Source of the DNA: Aquilaria yunnanensis
Lineage: Eukaryota; Streptophyta; Magnoliopsida; Malvales; Thymelaeaceae
Assembly: GCA_039654915.1 (NCBI GenBank)
Contig: CM077594.1
Location: forward strand, 13,639,001-13,703,000
Length of the DNA stretch: 64,000 nucleotides
Reading direction: 5' to 3'
Both the position numbers and the translations under genes were made by a program. Under the pieces are notes generated by a model. That model had not been told where the DNA came from. It was given only the letters and a program-made list of their open reading frames with translations, and did no database searches. Positions 12,974 to 25,599 of the stretch are shown here, piece by piece (position 1 is the first letter of the stretch; each line of letters opens with the position of its first letter).

Positions 12974-15900
12974 AATTTCTAGAATCATGTTTAAGTTTTA
13001 GCAATAAATGAAGTAAATGATGTTGAAATTATAATTTTATTTTATTTTTATTCCATGTTATTTAATCAATATTTTTTAGTATTTCTTTAACTATGTATTA
13101 CAGATTGAATGGTTTTTGTTATTTTCACATACCAAGTATATATGACAAGAATGAAAATACAATGTCATCTGAGAATCCTCAATACATGTATTCTATGTAT
13201 ATTTAATGAACAAAGAAAAGTAAATGTGAAACTGCAAAGATTATCTCAATATTTCATGAATGGTAAGATGAACCTGAAAGTCAAATTACAAAGACTATTC
13301 TTCTATTCTGTGAATGGCAAGATGGATAATTTATACGCTATTTGCAAATCCCCAAATATATACATATGCATAATAAGTAAAGAAATTTTATTAATAGAAT
13401 ATAAAATTTTTGCTTTTATCTAGCCAATTTATCTCTTTAAGGTAGTATAAAAACTACTAATCATCATACCCTTCCATTTAAAAAAAATGGAATATTTTTT
13501 GTCTCCTCTTACAACACTTCATCAACAATTTCCTTTCAAGATTTTTTCCTCCTAAATAAAATGTTTTGAATACTCTTACTTCAAAAAGAAATTCAAAGAA
13601 AAAATAAACTTACATTTCTTCAAACACCTTATGCTTTCTCATTCTTAATAATAAACAACCTGACTATTAACAATTGCTCTTGATTTAATCAAGCTAGGAA
13701 TAGTCTCTAAATTTGATTTCCTTAATCAATAGAGACAACTTTAATACAAATAATAGTATTTACTTTAATTTGATGTCATCTATTACACTTTTGCAGGGAT
13801 GTTCTTTCCTTCTTACTCACTTGGATTTAGTCTTTCTATCATGAATACAATGTAAAAATGTTTTTTATCTCCATCATGTTAGTTTATAACTTAGCAACTA
13901 ACGAATGCTACAGAGAAAGTAATTAAAAAAACATCCATTAACTTAAGTGTCACAATGGATTCAATGACTCCAATAGCTATATTTGTTTCATACATTTTCA
14001 TCAACAACCCATCTTTACTTTTTTTTTTCCACAAACAAATTCCGTCTTTACCATATCTTTATAAAAATGTATCAACATATTAAATAATTGTTTTCTTTGT
14101 ATATATGTTGGTTTTTAAAAACATAAAATTTATGCTGCTTCAAAATCACCTTAATTTATCCTAATTTTTTTAAATTTTTTAGTAATTAATTACAGAGGTA
14201 AAATTTAAAATCAATAAACATAAATTCTTAAAACATTAAAAAAAAAACCAACCTCATACATCGCATGAGCATGTTTAACTAGTTGCTTAAATAAGTATCC
14301 TTCCATCTTGAATTGGTTAAAGCATTTGGGTTTGACATGAAGATTAAGGAAGATGAAAAAAATTTGTTTGTTATTTTCACTTTTAAATAAAATCAAGAAA
14401 AATGAAAAAAGTGAATATTGAAATGATAATTTGAACGATATATTGTGAAAGTAATTAACTAAATATGAAAATGTTGCAAAGATTTATGATGACTTAAATT
14501 GGAATATCTTAGTAAAAAATTTAGGATGAAATGAGTATAAAATAGTAAAAATTCTCTTTTTTGTATGTTTATTAATTTTTTTTATTGGTGCAATTACATT
14601 TTAGTTATCAAGATCATGAATATAGATATAATAGAGTCTGAAAACAAATCAACTAAATAACAAACAAGGTATTAGTACAAATCCACAACATAACAACAAG
14701 CATCAATGCCAAGTCATGTTGTACACATTATATACATTATGCAACAAAAGTTATTTACCATAACCAATTCTCAAGGGATATAACGCCAGCTCTTCAAACT
14801 CTCAACACGATCCTTGATGATTTGCTCCAAGGAAATAAGTCCCAAACCTAAGTCCATCAACTTCTTCCCTCCCCCTTTTCTCATTCAACAGTCCTACTTG
14901 TGTGTCCATTGGTAAATTGTAAAAAGGAGTGAAAAAAAAAAAGCAATAAAACCATGGGTGTGAGGGAGAAAAAAAGAAATAATTATCCCATAAGATAGTT
15001 AAGTTCATAGACTCACAAGTAATACAACCAAAAAATTACACAACCAATACTTAAGTCATAAGCTCACAAATTCAACTTATAAAATGACACAAGGTGCACA
15101 GGCTGTTCAGACATCCTCAATGGTACACCATATTTTGATTGGAGTATTACTCACTTGACTATCCATACTAAACACTTAGGATTATAAAAGACTTATAGAT
15201 ATTAAATCTGAAAGTAAATGAAAACTTTCAAAGTTGGACTCCCTAAGTTACTATTCACCTTCGAGCTTAAGAAATATAACCTTAAAAATCTAATTCTAAA
15301 CTAATTTATTGTCATTGCAGCTTAGAACATTTACAAAAAGTTCTATAAGTAAGAAACTCCGCATCACTCTCGACCAACTACTTTAATTGTCTTAAATTGT
15401 AAAAGCTACTTTCTATTTTGGGATGTCCTATAGGTAGTCACTAGATTCTTTTACGAGGTAAAGTTTGGAAAGGCATTAAAAATTAAAAATTCCCTATAAT
15501 TGTATGAGAAAGTAATTAGGACAAAGGGAATAAGAAATTAGAAAGCCATGAATAAAAATACTAAGAGATATTGTATTTCCAAACTTAGATGCACTTACAA
15601 TTGAGACATACTTCCTTTGTATAGAGGAAAAAGTGAACAAGGAATAAAACAAAATACATCATCCATGAGAGGCATTATACTAATACTTAAAAAGATGAAC
15701 ATACTATTTTAATTTAGAAAATAAAAATATTCCTAAAGCAAATAGTACCCCAATGAAAGTGTGTTCCACATGTTGGGAATCGCTTATAAAAACCAAACAT
15801 GATAATTTTCATTGTTGTAGCTGATGGAGTTTAATCAAGATCCTAACTAAAGAATTTAGGATTATTTTTTTGATGAGATTTGCGTGTGCCTAGTGCATAA

Positions 15901-17526
15901 GCACGCTAGCACACACGTTACTATAAATATTATATTTGTCAGTTTCAGACAAGGTACCAAATTTGGCGTAGCAGTTGTCTAAAAATACTTTCTACTTTAC
16001 ATGCACAATACAACTAAAATATCCTTCAACCTGCTATCAAATTAAATAATACCATGCATGTCTAATCTTCTTCTTATGAGTTCAAATTAGTCGAATGCAA
16101 TCAACCACCTGTGTTGCTCCCATATGGTGCAACTAGGCTCTGGTGACAGCTAAAGGTGGTAGGATTGGGGTTGGAATGCCAAGGGGATGGAGATCACAAG
16201 TAGGTCCCTTTAATCGATGTTGGCACCATCATCATTATTGTAGCCGCCTCTCTCTTAGAGCATCAAATCCACTTCCCAAATCACCAATCCGGACATTTAA
16301 ATCACAGATCTTCAAAATTATTGTTAGATCAATGCTTTTCTAGTCTTCCCTTTTTGCTAGAAACAGCGAATATGAAAAGTCGATGAAGCTGGTCATGACG
16401 CCTTCATGGGCTGGGGTCGTCAACAACTGTGATGTGACACATTAAAGGACATTTCTCATAGGCTAGATTGGTCAACAGTGCTTGGGGCATATACATGTTA
16501 AACTTTTTATCTACCCTTAATCTTTGTATATGTCTCCAAATGAATCACTGATGTTTGTTTAGGTGTATATATGTACAAATAGGAAAAATAATATGTATAA
16601 TTTCATCAAACTGTATGCACCAAAAAGAAGATTATACCAATTTTAAGGGTTAATTACAATTTGCCCCCTACGGTTTAGGTAAAATTACATTTTACCTCCT
16701 TATTTCAAAAATATATATTTTATCCCTTGCTTTTTAATGTAGTTCAATAGCAACTTCTGAAATCTTAATTTAGATTATATGGTTGTCATCTTTAAATAAT
16801 TTCAATCTATATAGTACTTATTTTTATAATTAATTAACATTTAAAAAATACTATTTTAAAAACTGAAAAAAATATAGAAAGAAAAATTGATAATTTAAAA
16901 TGCCTATTAACTGTAAAAAAAAATACCATACATATATCCAACATGATTTGTATAATTATCCACAATTTTAATGGAGTATAAAAGTATAATCTGTATAATA
17001 TTTCAAAAAAATATAATATGTATAAAATAAAATGCAATATAGATTTATCTCATACCAAACATATATCTAACATGATTTGTATATATCCCTCATATTTTTT
17101 GTACATTGAATTTAAACATACTTATGACCTAACTAATACACATCTGTCACTATTTTAATATTAAAAAATAAAAATTAATTATACAAAAGGATTGTTGGTT
17201 TTAATATTTTATTTATACATATTTGTCAATGTACTTATTCATAGTTGCGCATAGTGTTGTATAAGTCATATGTACAAGCATTCATGATTCATATTTCAAA
17301 CTTTAATTTTTCTCTTATTATAATTTTAGGTTTGATATATTTTGAATTGTTGATGTAAAAATGAATGAACTTATGCATACAATTAAAAATATATGTAACA
17401 TATTTATAATCTGATTTATATATATGTGGTACATTTTTGTATATATTCATTATTTGTTTTATACATCAAGTTTCATATATATATGATATTTGATTTATAA
17501 ATATCTCTAATTTTGGAAAAAAGTAG
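12974..17526. other. AT-rich intergenic DNA without recognisable genes
   Basis: About 4.5 kb of AT-rich sequence with only short open frames that lack family features. A stretch from about 16645 (starting GGGTTAATTACAATTTGCCCCC) resembles the ends of dispersed TIR-type repeats. A G+C-richer pocket at 16140-16460 has no identifiable product. Confidence 0.5.
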
Positions 17527-17691
17527 TGTAACACCTCCATATCCCATATGGGTGAATTGTGGGAAGCTTTATGTGAATATATAAGCTCCAATTCCAGAAC
17601 ATAAACACATAGCACTTATCCTTTTCCAAATGATAGCTTATGTGGTATGGGCAGGTATTCCGTTGACTGGTTCTGGACTTGGGTCATTACA
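17527..17691 (+). repeat. TRIM 5' LTR (165 bp)
   Basis: Begins TGTAACACCTCC and ends CATTACA, with inverted ends TGTAA/TTACA. Its first 40 bases recur at 19459-19498. Confidence 0.85.
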
Positions 17692-17697
17692 GATGGT

Positions 17698-19085
17698 TGT
17701 TGTGAATTCAAGAGTTTTTCAATTTGTAACCCTTAATTACCCGCAAGCGCAGGGAGTTGTTGTGTACTTTAAAGTAAGTATGGGTATCGTCCCAATGGAA
17801 ATTGGTGTTTTTACCAAGAATCGAAAATCTAATTACTTAAGCTACTTAATTGAAAATGGGAAGGAATTAAAACAAGAGAAGGTAATTGCTCCTAGTGAAG
17901 CACTTGAAGGAGTTAAACTAGATGAGTTCTCTAGGTGCTAAATGAAACTTGTAAAATGGGCCAGAGATAAGGAAACTATCTCTTTAGGACTCCACCCCCT
18001 CCCCTTGCTACCCAAGTAACCTTAACCCCTTGATTGGTTTTCCTTGTGTGGTAATGAGGATCTAACTTCAAAAACTCCTTTCTCAAGTTGAGTTCTTGCT
18101 CACCCTCAATTAAATTAGGCATTACTCAAGCTCTAATTTTAATCTAAGGTGGGTTAAGACTTGAACCTCTTTTAAATACCTAATGACTACCTAGATTACC
18201 TCTAATCTAGATTGTCACTATGCCCCCTACTTCTCTTCACTCACTTATTAATCTTCTCTCAAGAACTAAGTGAATTAGATCATTGTGTATAGTGGCCTAC
18301 CATCACTCAACACTAAGCACAAGCAAAGGGCAACACAATATGAAACACATCCATAATCACAACAAAAATTCATTAAATAGCAAGGTAGGAAATGTCATCC
18401 TAAAGAGATAAATTAAACTACTCATAATCCATAATATGTATCATCAACAATCCCATAACAAATGTATCCATAAACTTCCAACAAATAGAAAGAGGGGAAA
18501 AAGGAAACCCAGAAAAACCCTTAGAAGACTAAGCCTCCTGGATTGATGACACCTTCTTCAAGCTTTAACACGTCCTTCAATGGTAGAAAACCTCCAAGAG
18601 TGATGATAGAAGAAAGTGGCAAAGTAGGTTCTCCTCTGATGCTCTTCCTTCCTTTTTTCTATTTATACCCCAGTGTTTTTTCCCTTCTATTCCTTTTCCT
18701 AAAACCCTAAAAGGATAAGAATCCCTCTCCAAGGCCATGTCACCAGGTGGGGAGTTTGGGGGACCATCAAAATTTTAAGTTTTGGCGAAACAGAGCAAGC
18801 GCTAGTGACAAGGTTCGAATTCTGGCGATGCGTCACTAGAATGAAAAAATGTCACAGCATGTGCATAACGTTTGCGACGTGTCACCAATGTCCATTCCTA
18901 TTTTGACTGCTTCCATCGTCCAAAATCCATTTCATTCGATCCCGCTCTGAACCGCGATGTCCTCAACACCACCCAACCTATAGAAAACCTATGAAAATAA
19001 GAAAAACAGGAAGAGATGCAAAAAAATTACCGGTCAAAGTTGCCAAAAACTCAACAACTTTGACTGTGGATTTATGTACTTAACA
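17698..19085 (-). repeat. solo LTR inserted into the TRIM (1388 bp)
   Basis: Plus-strand ends are TGTTGTGAAT and ACTTAACA, and it is flanked by the 5-bp direct repeat ATGGT (17693-17697 and 19086-19090). Removing the segment and one ATGGT restores the primer-binding site of the host TRIM. It has no coding capacity. A TATA-like GTATAAATAG on the minus strand (about 18672-18660) suggests the LTR is oriented minus; that orientation is inferred. Confidence 0.85.
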
Positions 19086-19086
19086 A

Positions 19087-19098
19087 TGGTATCAGAGC
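19087..19098 (+). other. TRIM primer-binding site
   Basis: TGGTATCAGAGC matches the initiator-Met tRNA primer site exactly. Its first four bases form part of the target duplication made by the solo LTR. Confidence 0.9.
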
Positions 19099-19449
19099 CG
19101 ACCCGGGACCATGATGGTGTGACATAGTGGATATGCACATGCATCATCTATCAGGACTGATCCTGGATTCGAGAGGCTACTTGGCCAGGAGCTAAGTAAT
19201 CCGATTAGATAAGTTACTTGGTCTGGGGAACCAAGTAATCCGATTAACCCAAACGGGGACGTTGGGTACATAGCCAACCCGGGACCACGATGGTGTGGCA
19301 TGTTAGGTGTGCACATGCATCGTTTAACAGGACTGATATTGGATTCGAGAAGCTACTTGGCTAGAGACTAAGTAGTCCGATTAGAGAGGTTACTTGGTTT
19401 AGGGAACCAAGTAATCCGACTGACCCTAACGAGGATGTTAGGTATATAA
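19097..19449 (+). repeat. 176-bp tandem duplication in the TRIM interior
   Basis: The block beginning GCCGACCCGGGACCATGATGG at 19097 is repeated from 19273 (GCCAACCCGGGACCACGATGG). Both contain TGCACATGCATC, GGATTCGAGA and GGAACCAAGTAATCCGA in order. The copies differ at roughly one base in ten. Confidence 0.9.
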
Positions 19450-19498
19450 GGGGGGAGTTTATAACACCCCTATATCCCACATAGGTGAATTGTGGGAC

Positions 19499-21560
19499 AT
19501 GATAGTGCTACAAGTAGAATTTGACATGTTTATACTTGTTTTCTTATGGGAGGTTGAACTCATGTGTACTATTGAATATATTAATAATATATATGTAATC
19601 TCATTTTGTGCATATATGATACATATTATTTGCATAAATATATCTTTCACTTTTTTATACATCAAATTTATACATATCTAATTTTTGATTTGTACATATC
19701 TCCAATTTTAAGAAACAAATAATTTGATATGTTTATACTTGTTTTATATTATGAATAACAGTATTAAAATATAATATGTATAGATACAATAGGTAAGGAA
19801 TGTTTCTGACTTACTCTTGGTAGAGTGATTTGAGTGTTTCATATTGACAGAGCTGCCTTAGGTTTGATTCCTTTGATGGCATCTTGCTTTCTGGCTTTTC
19901 TCAATTTTTTTTTCTTGTTAATTTCATTTTTTATTCTAGATTTTCCAAACATTTTTTTTCATTTTTCTTCTTTCATATTTTCTTCTCCAGCATCTTTCCT
20001 TGATTTTTTCTGTTTTGCATTCTTTCATGTTTTTTTCTTCTTCAATTATGTTTTCAATTTTATTTTCATTTTTTTCTATTCTCAATTTTTTATTTTCATT
20101 TTTTATATCTTATTTGCTTTTACTAGTTTTATTTCTTGGTTTTACTTTTTCCATTTTTCTTCTTCCAACTTTTTAAATTTTATATATTATTTTATAAATT
20201 TTATCTATTCTTTTGTAAGTTTTATTTATTTTATCAATTTGAAGACATTTAAAGAATAGATTGGACAAAATAATTACATTAAAAGAACATATTAAAAAGA
20301 ACAGATTGATAACACTGAAAAAATAGATTGATAAACTTAAAAGAACAAATTGGTAATATTAATGTTTTTTGTTCTTTTCCAGCTTCTACAATATTAAAAG
20401 AACATATTTGAGAACATTAAAAGAATAAATTAAAAATATTAAAAGAACATATTATTTTTTCTTCTTTTTCGGTTTCTATATGCTTTTTATGCACGGCTGG
20501 TTTGTTCTCGTGTTTCCATTATTCTATTATTCAATAATATCTATTTTTATTTTTATTTTTTTTAGTTATTATATGTTCTTTAATTTATTATATGTTCTTT
20601 TTCAGTTCTTATATATATATGTGTGTGTGTAAAGAAAAAATTCAAACATAATTTTTTTAAAGGAAAAAGAAATATGAAATATGAAATATGAAAAACAAGA
20701 GTAGATTTGATAAAAAAATAAATAAGAACTAATAAAAGAATAAACAGTATTTATAAAAGAATAAAACTACCAAAAAAATAAATAAGAATCAATTAAAGAA
20801 TAGATAAAATTGATAAAAGTACAAACTAAAAGAATAAATAAAATTGGTAAAAGAAAAAAAAATGCACGCATGAGTTTGGCTCACACAATACTTACTCTTA
20901 TATCTAATAGTAGTCCGATAAAAAATGTATCTATGGTCTCCAACTTATAAATGTTGTTCCACTTTTATCCCCAATGTCCACTTTGTTCCACTCTCATCTC
21001 TAACATCATTAAAATTCTATTTTTGTCATATTTTGGACCAAAAACATTATGTTGAATGCAAAAATGCCACATGATAGTATAAATCTCAATTTTGATCACT
21101 AGAAACTTGTTCTCTACCACATAAATACTAAAAGTTTCAAATTTTTCAATTTGACCATCATTTCTACTTCTCTCATTTTCATGCTCCTCTAATGCGATGG
21201 ATCACCATCGCCTGAAGAGCAGTGGCAGCCCGAGGATCAGCGGCCCACCCGCAATCCTTCAGACGCCAAAACACCTCCAAACATAGCCCTAAGCACATGA
21301 TCCACCACCCTGCGTATCCACTCGGGCCATCATCGTTCTCTTTCTCTTGATGATGTCCGTTGAGAACTCGATCCTCCTCATTGCCGTTGCTGCCCACACC
21401 AGTAATTCTACATCCTCCTCCATCAAAACCTTCCCCCCTTCATTCTCAATTCTTCAGCAAATCAAATTTGGTTCCAAGCCTCAAAGCTGTTGTCATTTCC
21501 GTATCTTTCCAGCCGAAGGCCTGCCCAAAAGTCTAGGTACTCTGTGTCAATTTGACTCTG
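19499..21560. other. low-complexity AT- and pyrimidine-rich DNA
   Basis: Contains a long TTTTC-rich stretch (19890-20240), then A-rich runs with repeated AAAAGAAYA words and a (TG)n/(TA)n patch near 20610-20630. From about 20930 the text (GTTCCACTTTTATCCCC, CTCTAACATCATTAAAAT) resembles the end of a dispersed TIR element. No gene. Confidence 0.55.
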
Positions 21561-21565
21561 TGTCA

Positions 21566-21720
21566 AACATGACAACAGCCACCTCGTAGAGCTTCTCGTC
21601 GACGAATCAATGCGGGATGTCAAGAGAGGGAAGGTTGTTCCGTTGCCTAAGGTGGAGCTGTCGGAGATCGATATGCAATGAGTTCATGTGTTGAGCAAGG
21701 GTTGGGCCAACGCAATTTGA
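21566..21720 (+). pseudogene. ATP-sulfurylase N-terminal fragment
   Basis: The frame reads HLVELLVDES, MRDVKRGKVVPLPKVELSEI, DMQ-stop-VHVLSKGWANA. In plant ATP sulfurylase (sulfate + ATP to APS + PPi, first step of sulfur assimilation) this is the conserved N-terminal region with D-Q-W-[MV]-H-V-L-S-E-G-W-A-S-P. The first Trp is TGA here and a second TGA follows at 21718. Only about 50 codons survive, with no catalytic domain. The flanking DNA is repeat-like, so a transposon-captured gene piece is possible. Confidence 0.6.
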
Positions 21721-24130
21721 CGGTTTTATACAACTCTGGTGAGGTTGAGCTCCATGGCCTTGATCGTTATTTTGACACAATTGGTCTTCTGAATGGCGGC
21801 TATAGTGGAATCGGATGAAGGAAGTTCTAGGTAAGGAATGTTTAAGTCGAGGAAGCCCATCCGGTCATAAACTAGAAACAGAGAGATCGAATTCAAATTT
21901 AAGGTAAGGAATGTTTAAGTCGAGGAAGGGATTTATTACAGTGACAGAGGGAGATTTGATTGCAACAGGGGAAGAAGGGTGTAGGAGGCAACAGAGGGCT
22001 TGAGAGAGATAAGCTTGAGGTTAAAAGGCGACGAGGAGGAAGCAGCACTGTTGGGAGGCTGGAAGAGGTGTGGAGAGGGACAACAAGGAGAACGACGCTT
22101 ATAGTGAGGCTAAAACTAGCGGAGGCATGTCAGGAAATGACTATTTCGGGGGACATGTTCATTGAAATTGTGAATTCATGATTTCATCCAAAAATCATTA
22201 AAAAAGAAAAACTCAATTTTTTATGAAGAAACCGCTGAATTTCAAAGAAGAAGAGCATGGGAAGATAAGGATAGAGAATAAAGAATAGGGCAGAGAGAAA
22301 GAGAGTGGAAGTGATCAGACCTAGAAAGAGTGAGATGAAGCTAAGAGCCATGAGAGACGAGAGTAAAAAGGGTAAGAGGGAGTCCGGTTAAAAAAAAACA
22401 GAGAGAAGAAATAGATGAGAGTGCCGAATGGAAGATGAGTTTGAAATAGGAATGTAAATGCGTCGGATTCGGGTAGAATGAGAGTATTCTAATGTCCTAT
22501 CTGCTATCATAAATACTCTATCTATATTTTACTCCTCACTTATTTGATAGATAATTTTTACATACATATTCTGCAAAGTTTTAGATGGGTTGGATCGGAT
22601 AAAACCCATCTACCAACTACATTTTCATACCCACAATTTTATCGAACCATGTCGTGTCCAATCATACATTTATTATGTCTTTATATATTAAAACAATTGT
22701 TACTTGTTCTTAACTAGTTTACATACCCGGCGTTGCTACGGAATTATAAATTGTATTAAATTTCACAAAATAATAAATATGTAAATATTATAGGAATATT
22801 ATTACAAAAATATACAATCAACCAATAGTTTTAAAAGTATCAAATTATTATAACATGGTATTGAGTACTACCAACAAATTTATTTATTTATTTATGTCAA
22901 ACTTTTAAGTTTTAAATAACAACAATTCATGCGGATATATCATCATCTTCAATCTTAACTCTAAAATGAACTGTTCTTCTCCAAAAATTACACACGAAAA
23001 GTGTTAACATGAGATTAGAAAAGATAAAGCCAAAATTATATTTTAAGGAAAAAATTTTGATGTGATCATCTATTTGGATTCTGGAGAAACTTATTATGTC
23101 TTCCTGTTTCTTACCACCATTAAACCTTGTTAAAACCTTCAAATTGTGACATCATTTATATATAATGAATTTGTAAAAGAAATATAGTAAAAACATAACA
23201 TGCTTTTGAATATAAGGCCAAAGGTTAGAAAATGGAAACATGAGAAATATACACACACGCACATACATACATATTTTTTTCACATAGATTAATAGACAAA
23301 AAAAAGTTTAGATTGAGCACATGTATTTGTAAAAATATAGGCCTGCAAAAGAAAATTAAACATTGAATCACAATAAAACTATGAACGGAATTGTGAAAGA
23401 AAAACCTGAAGGAATAATTGTGTTTGGTAAAATTTGAAAAACTAAATTGTTAATATTCTCACAACTTACCAACTTTCTATCTTTGAAAATACATGTTATG
23501 AAAGAAAAACCTGAAAGAATAATTGTGTTTGGTAACATTTGAAAAACTAAATTGTTAATATTCTCACAACTCACAAACTTTCTATCTTTGAAAATTTTGT
23601 AGGATTTATTCCTTCAGTTTTAAGTTAAGTATATTAAGAATCCATAAAGTATATACATTTTGGAAAATTATGAGGCAGCCCTTTCCAAATTTTTTTTGTT
23701 TGATAACTAAAAACTTTTCAAAATTTTAATGAAGTCCTAAAAAAAGCTTAGTCCATGAACTCTTAAAAATATACATAAGATAATCCCAAAACTTTTATAA
23801 ATCATACAATATGTCACTAAAGTTTGAAAAATGACATTTGAGTGATTGTATTGAAAGTTTAAAGAAAGTGACAAAAATCCTCTATTAAACATAAAATTTT
23901 ATTCTTATGAAAAAATATAGAAATTTACTTACTTCATCCTTTATGAGGTGTGAACAATTTTGTTTCTTTTTTACTTTATGTTTCAGGATGGTTGTTTAAC
24001 TTGTAATGAATACTCTGTGTTCTTTTGTTATTTTTAAGATCATTTATGGATTTTTCTTTTGCTCAAAAAAATAGTACGGTGGCAAACCCGTGGCAAGATT
24101 AGAACGCTTATGGATTTTCAAAATAAATAA
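21721..24130. other. intergenic DNA, partly AG-rich then AT-rich
   Basis: 21950-22440 is AG-rich (GAGAGA words) and open in several frames without family features. The remainder is AT-rich. Apart from the 105-bp duplication listed separately I see nothing identifiable. Confidence 0.5.
23395..23595. repeat. 105-bp tandem duplication
   Basis: The block GAAAGAAAAACCTGAAGG ... CTATCTTTGAAAAT at 23395-23499 recurs at 23500-23595 with only a few changes, so it is recent. It produces a duplicated peptide in a minus-strand open frame that I do not consider a gene. Confidence 0.9.
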
Positions 24131-24141
24131 GAGCCTATTGT

Positions 24142-24460
24142 TTAATAAATAGTTCTAATTGATATGTAGATTAAATATCTTTTAAGCATACTGACATGAA
24201 AAGTATCATGTACATAACTCAATTCTAGAGATAACTTTAGCTTATAAGCCACATTGCCAAGTCTAGCCAATATTTTGAATGACCCAATGTATCTGGGAGC
24301 CAATTTGCCTTTCTTGTCAAACCTCATGACTTCTTTCATTGAGGATACTTTGATCTACACATAGTCCCTCACTTGAAATTCTAAATCTATTCTCCTCCTT
24401 TGGTTGGCATAGGCTTTTTCTTGATTGTTGGCAGTTTTGATCCTTTATTGGATTCAAGAA
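24142..24460 (-). pseudogene. Ty3/gypsy polyprotein relic (integrase C-terminus)
   Basis: The minus strand reads MKEVMRFDKKGKLAPRYIGS, then FKILARLGNVAYKL and YVHDTFHVSMLKRY. This is the segment downstream of the integrase core in plant chromovirus (Del/Tekay-like) polyproteins, usually written MKG-RFGKKGKL-PR-GPF-I and VHxVFHVSMLRKY. Upstream, YANQRRR-like text around 24400 continues it after a frameshift. The protease, reverse transcriptase and chromodomain are absent here. Confidence 0.8.
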
Positions 24461-24519
24461 ATATTCAAGCTTCATTGTATAAGTAAATTTTTTGTATGTT
24501 TGATATCTATATTGCATGT

Positions 24520-25599
24520 TCTCTTCGGTGGACTATAAAATAAATAAAAAAATTACTTGTCAATCAATTTTTGAATAGAGTACATGCTTACTAACCTTAA
24601 AAAAAAGCACTTAATTGGAATAATTAAGACTATTTAAAATTTGCAGCTGTATAGTTTTAAAAAAGTGTCAATGTTACTTGCCTGTAGTGGTATAATAAAG
24701 ATGATAGATGAATTTAGAAAAAGTGTCAGCGTTTACATACCTCATTCAAACTTTGCTCCAATATCATTGCTTCTATTTTCCTATAAAAAAAATTGTAAAA
24801 GTTGTGTTACTATAATTTGATAATAGATGAAAGAAGAATCAAAAAATTGAAAGTTAAGAAAGAAAATTGTAAAATTTCTAGGAATTTTTCTACGTATATA
24901 TATAAATCTAATATTTACCAATTTCATTCCTAGTTGGAGACTATATCAGATATGTTTTTGGTTTATATCATCTATAAAATTTTATCTCTATCCTTATTTT
25001 TATGAAATTCTCATCATTGTCTTGAAAATTTATCCGTTTAGCATTCTACGAAGTTTTTGAAAAATTTATCGGTTTAGCATTCTAAGAAGCTTTTGAGAAA
25101 AGCGTTTATTGTGATATATACATATACCTTTAAAACTTGTGTGCTAATTTATAAACAACTTTAAGTTTTACAAAAAAAAAATAATTTTGATTTGCTTTTC
25201 AAAATACACAAGTTTCTAAGAAAATTCACATTTACTATCAACATAAATTTCCAAAACCTTGATATATACAACCTAATACATATGATTTGATTATGTCTTA
25301 TCACACTAATTCAAAATTAAGGATTTAGCAAAATCAAGATTAATATGAATTTAATCATGTATTTATCTATCTAAATTTAAATTTTGAATATAAGTCAACA
25401 ATTATAGCTTTGACTACCACGTGTCACCGTCATAATGTATTAGAGGGTTGGGTATATTTCTGTAAACCATGTGTAAAAATTTGTGGTTAGCTTACTAAAA
25501 ACAAAAAGAAAGTGTGTCACGTGTCATCTACACAATCGTTCTCATTAAAGAAAAGACAAAAGTACCCTTAGATACTTCCTGCTTTATATATATATATTT
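24520..25599. other. AT-rich intergenic DNA
   Basis: No gene or recognisable repeat, apart from a (TA)n patch at about 25587-25597 that borders the next element. Confidence 0.5.

Larger units (their letters stand above)
17527..19498 (+). mobile_element. TRIM-type LTR element, split by a solo LTR
   Basis: A 165-bp LTR (17527-17691, TGTAACACC to GGGTCATTACA) is followed, once the later insertion is removed, by one base and the sequence ATGGTATCAGAGC, a perfect initiator-Met primer site. A purine tract AAGGGGGGAG (about 19447-19456) then precedes a second LTR start at 19459, TATAACACC, which matches the first LTR for about 40 bp before being cut off. The coding-free interior of under 400 bp marks this as a terminal-repeat retrotransposon in miniature, which would depend on other elements for its enzymes. 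Confidence 0.85.

Noticed and set aside
17630..17941. 103-codon plus-strand frame
   Set aside because: It crosses the junction of the TRIM LTR and the solo LTR, so it is an accident of insertion.
19834..20259. 141-codon plus-strand frame rich in Phe and Ser
   Set aside because: Translation of a TTTTC-rich tract; composition alone explains it.
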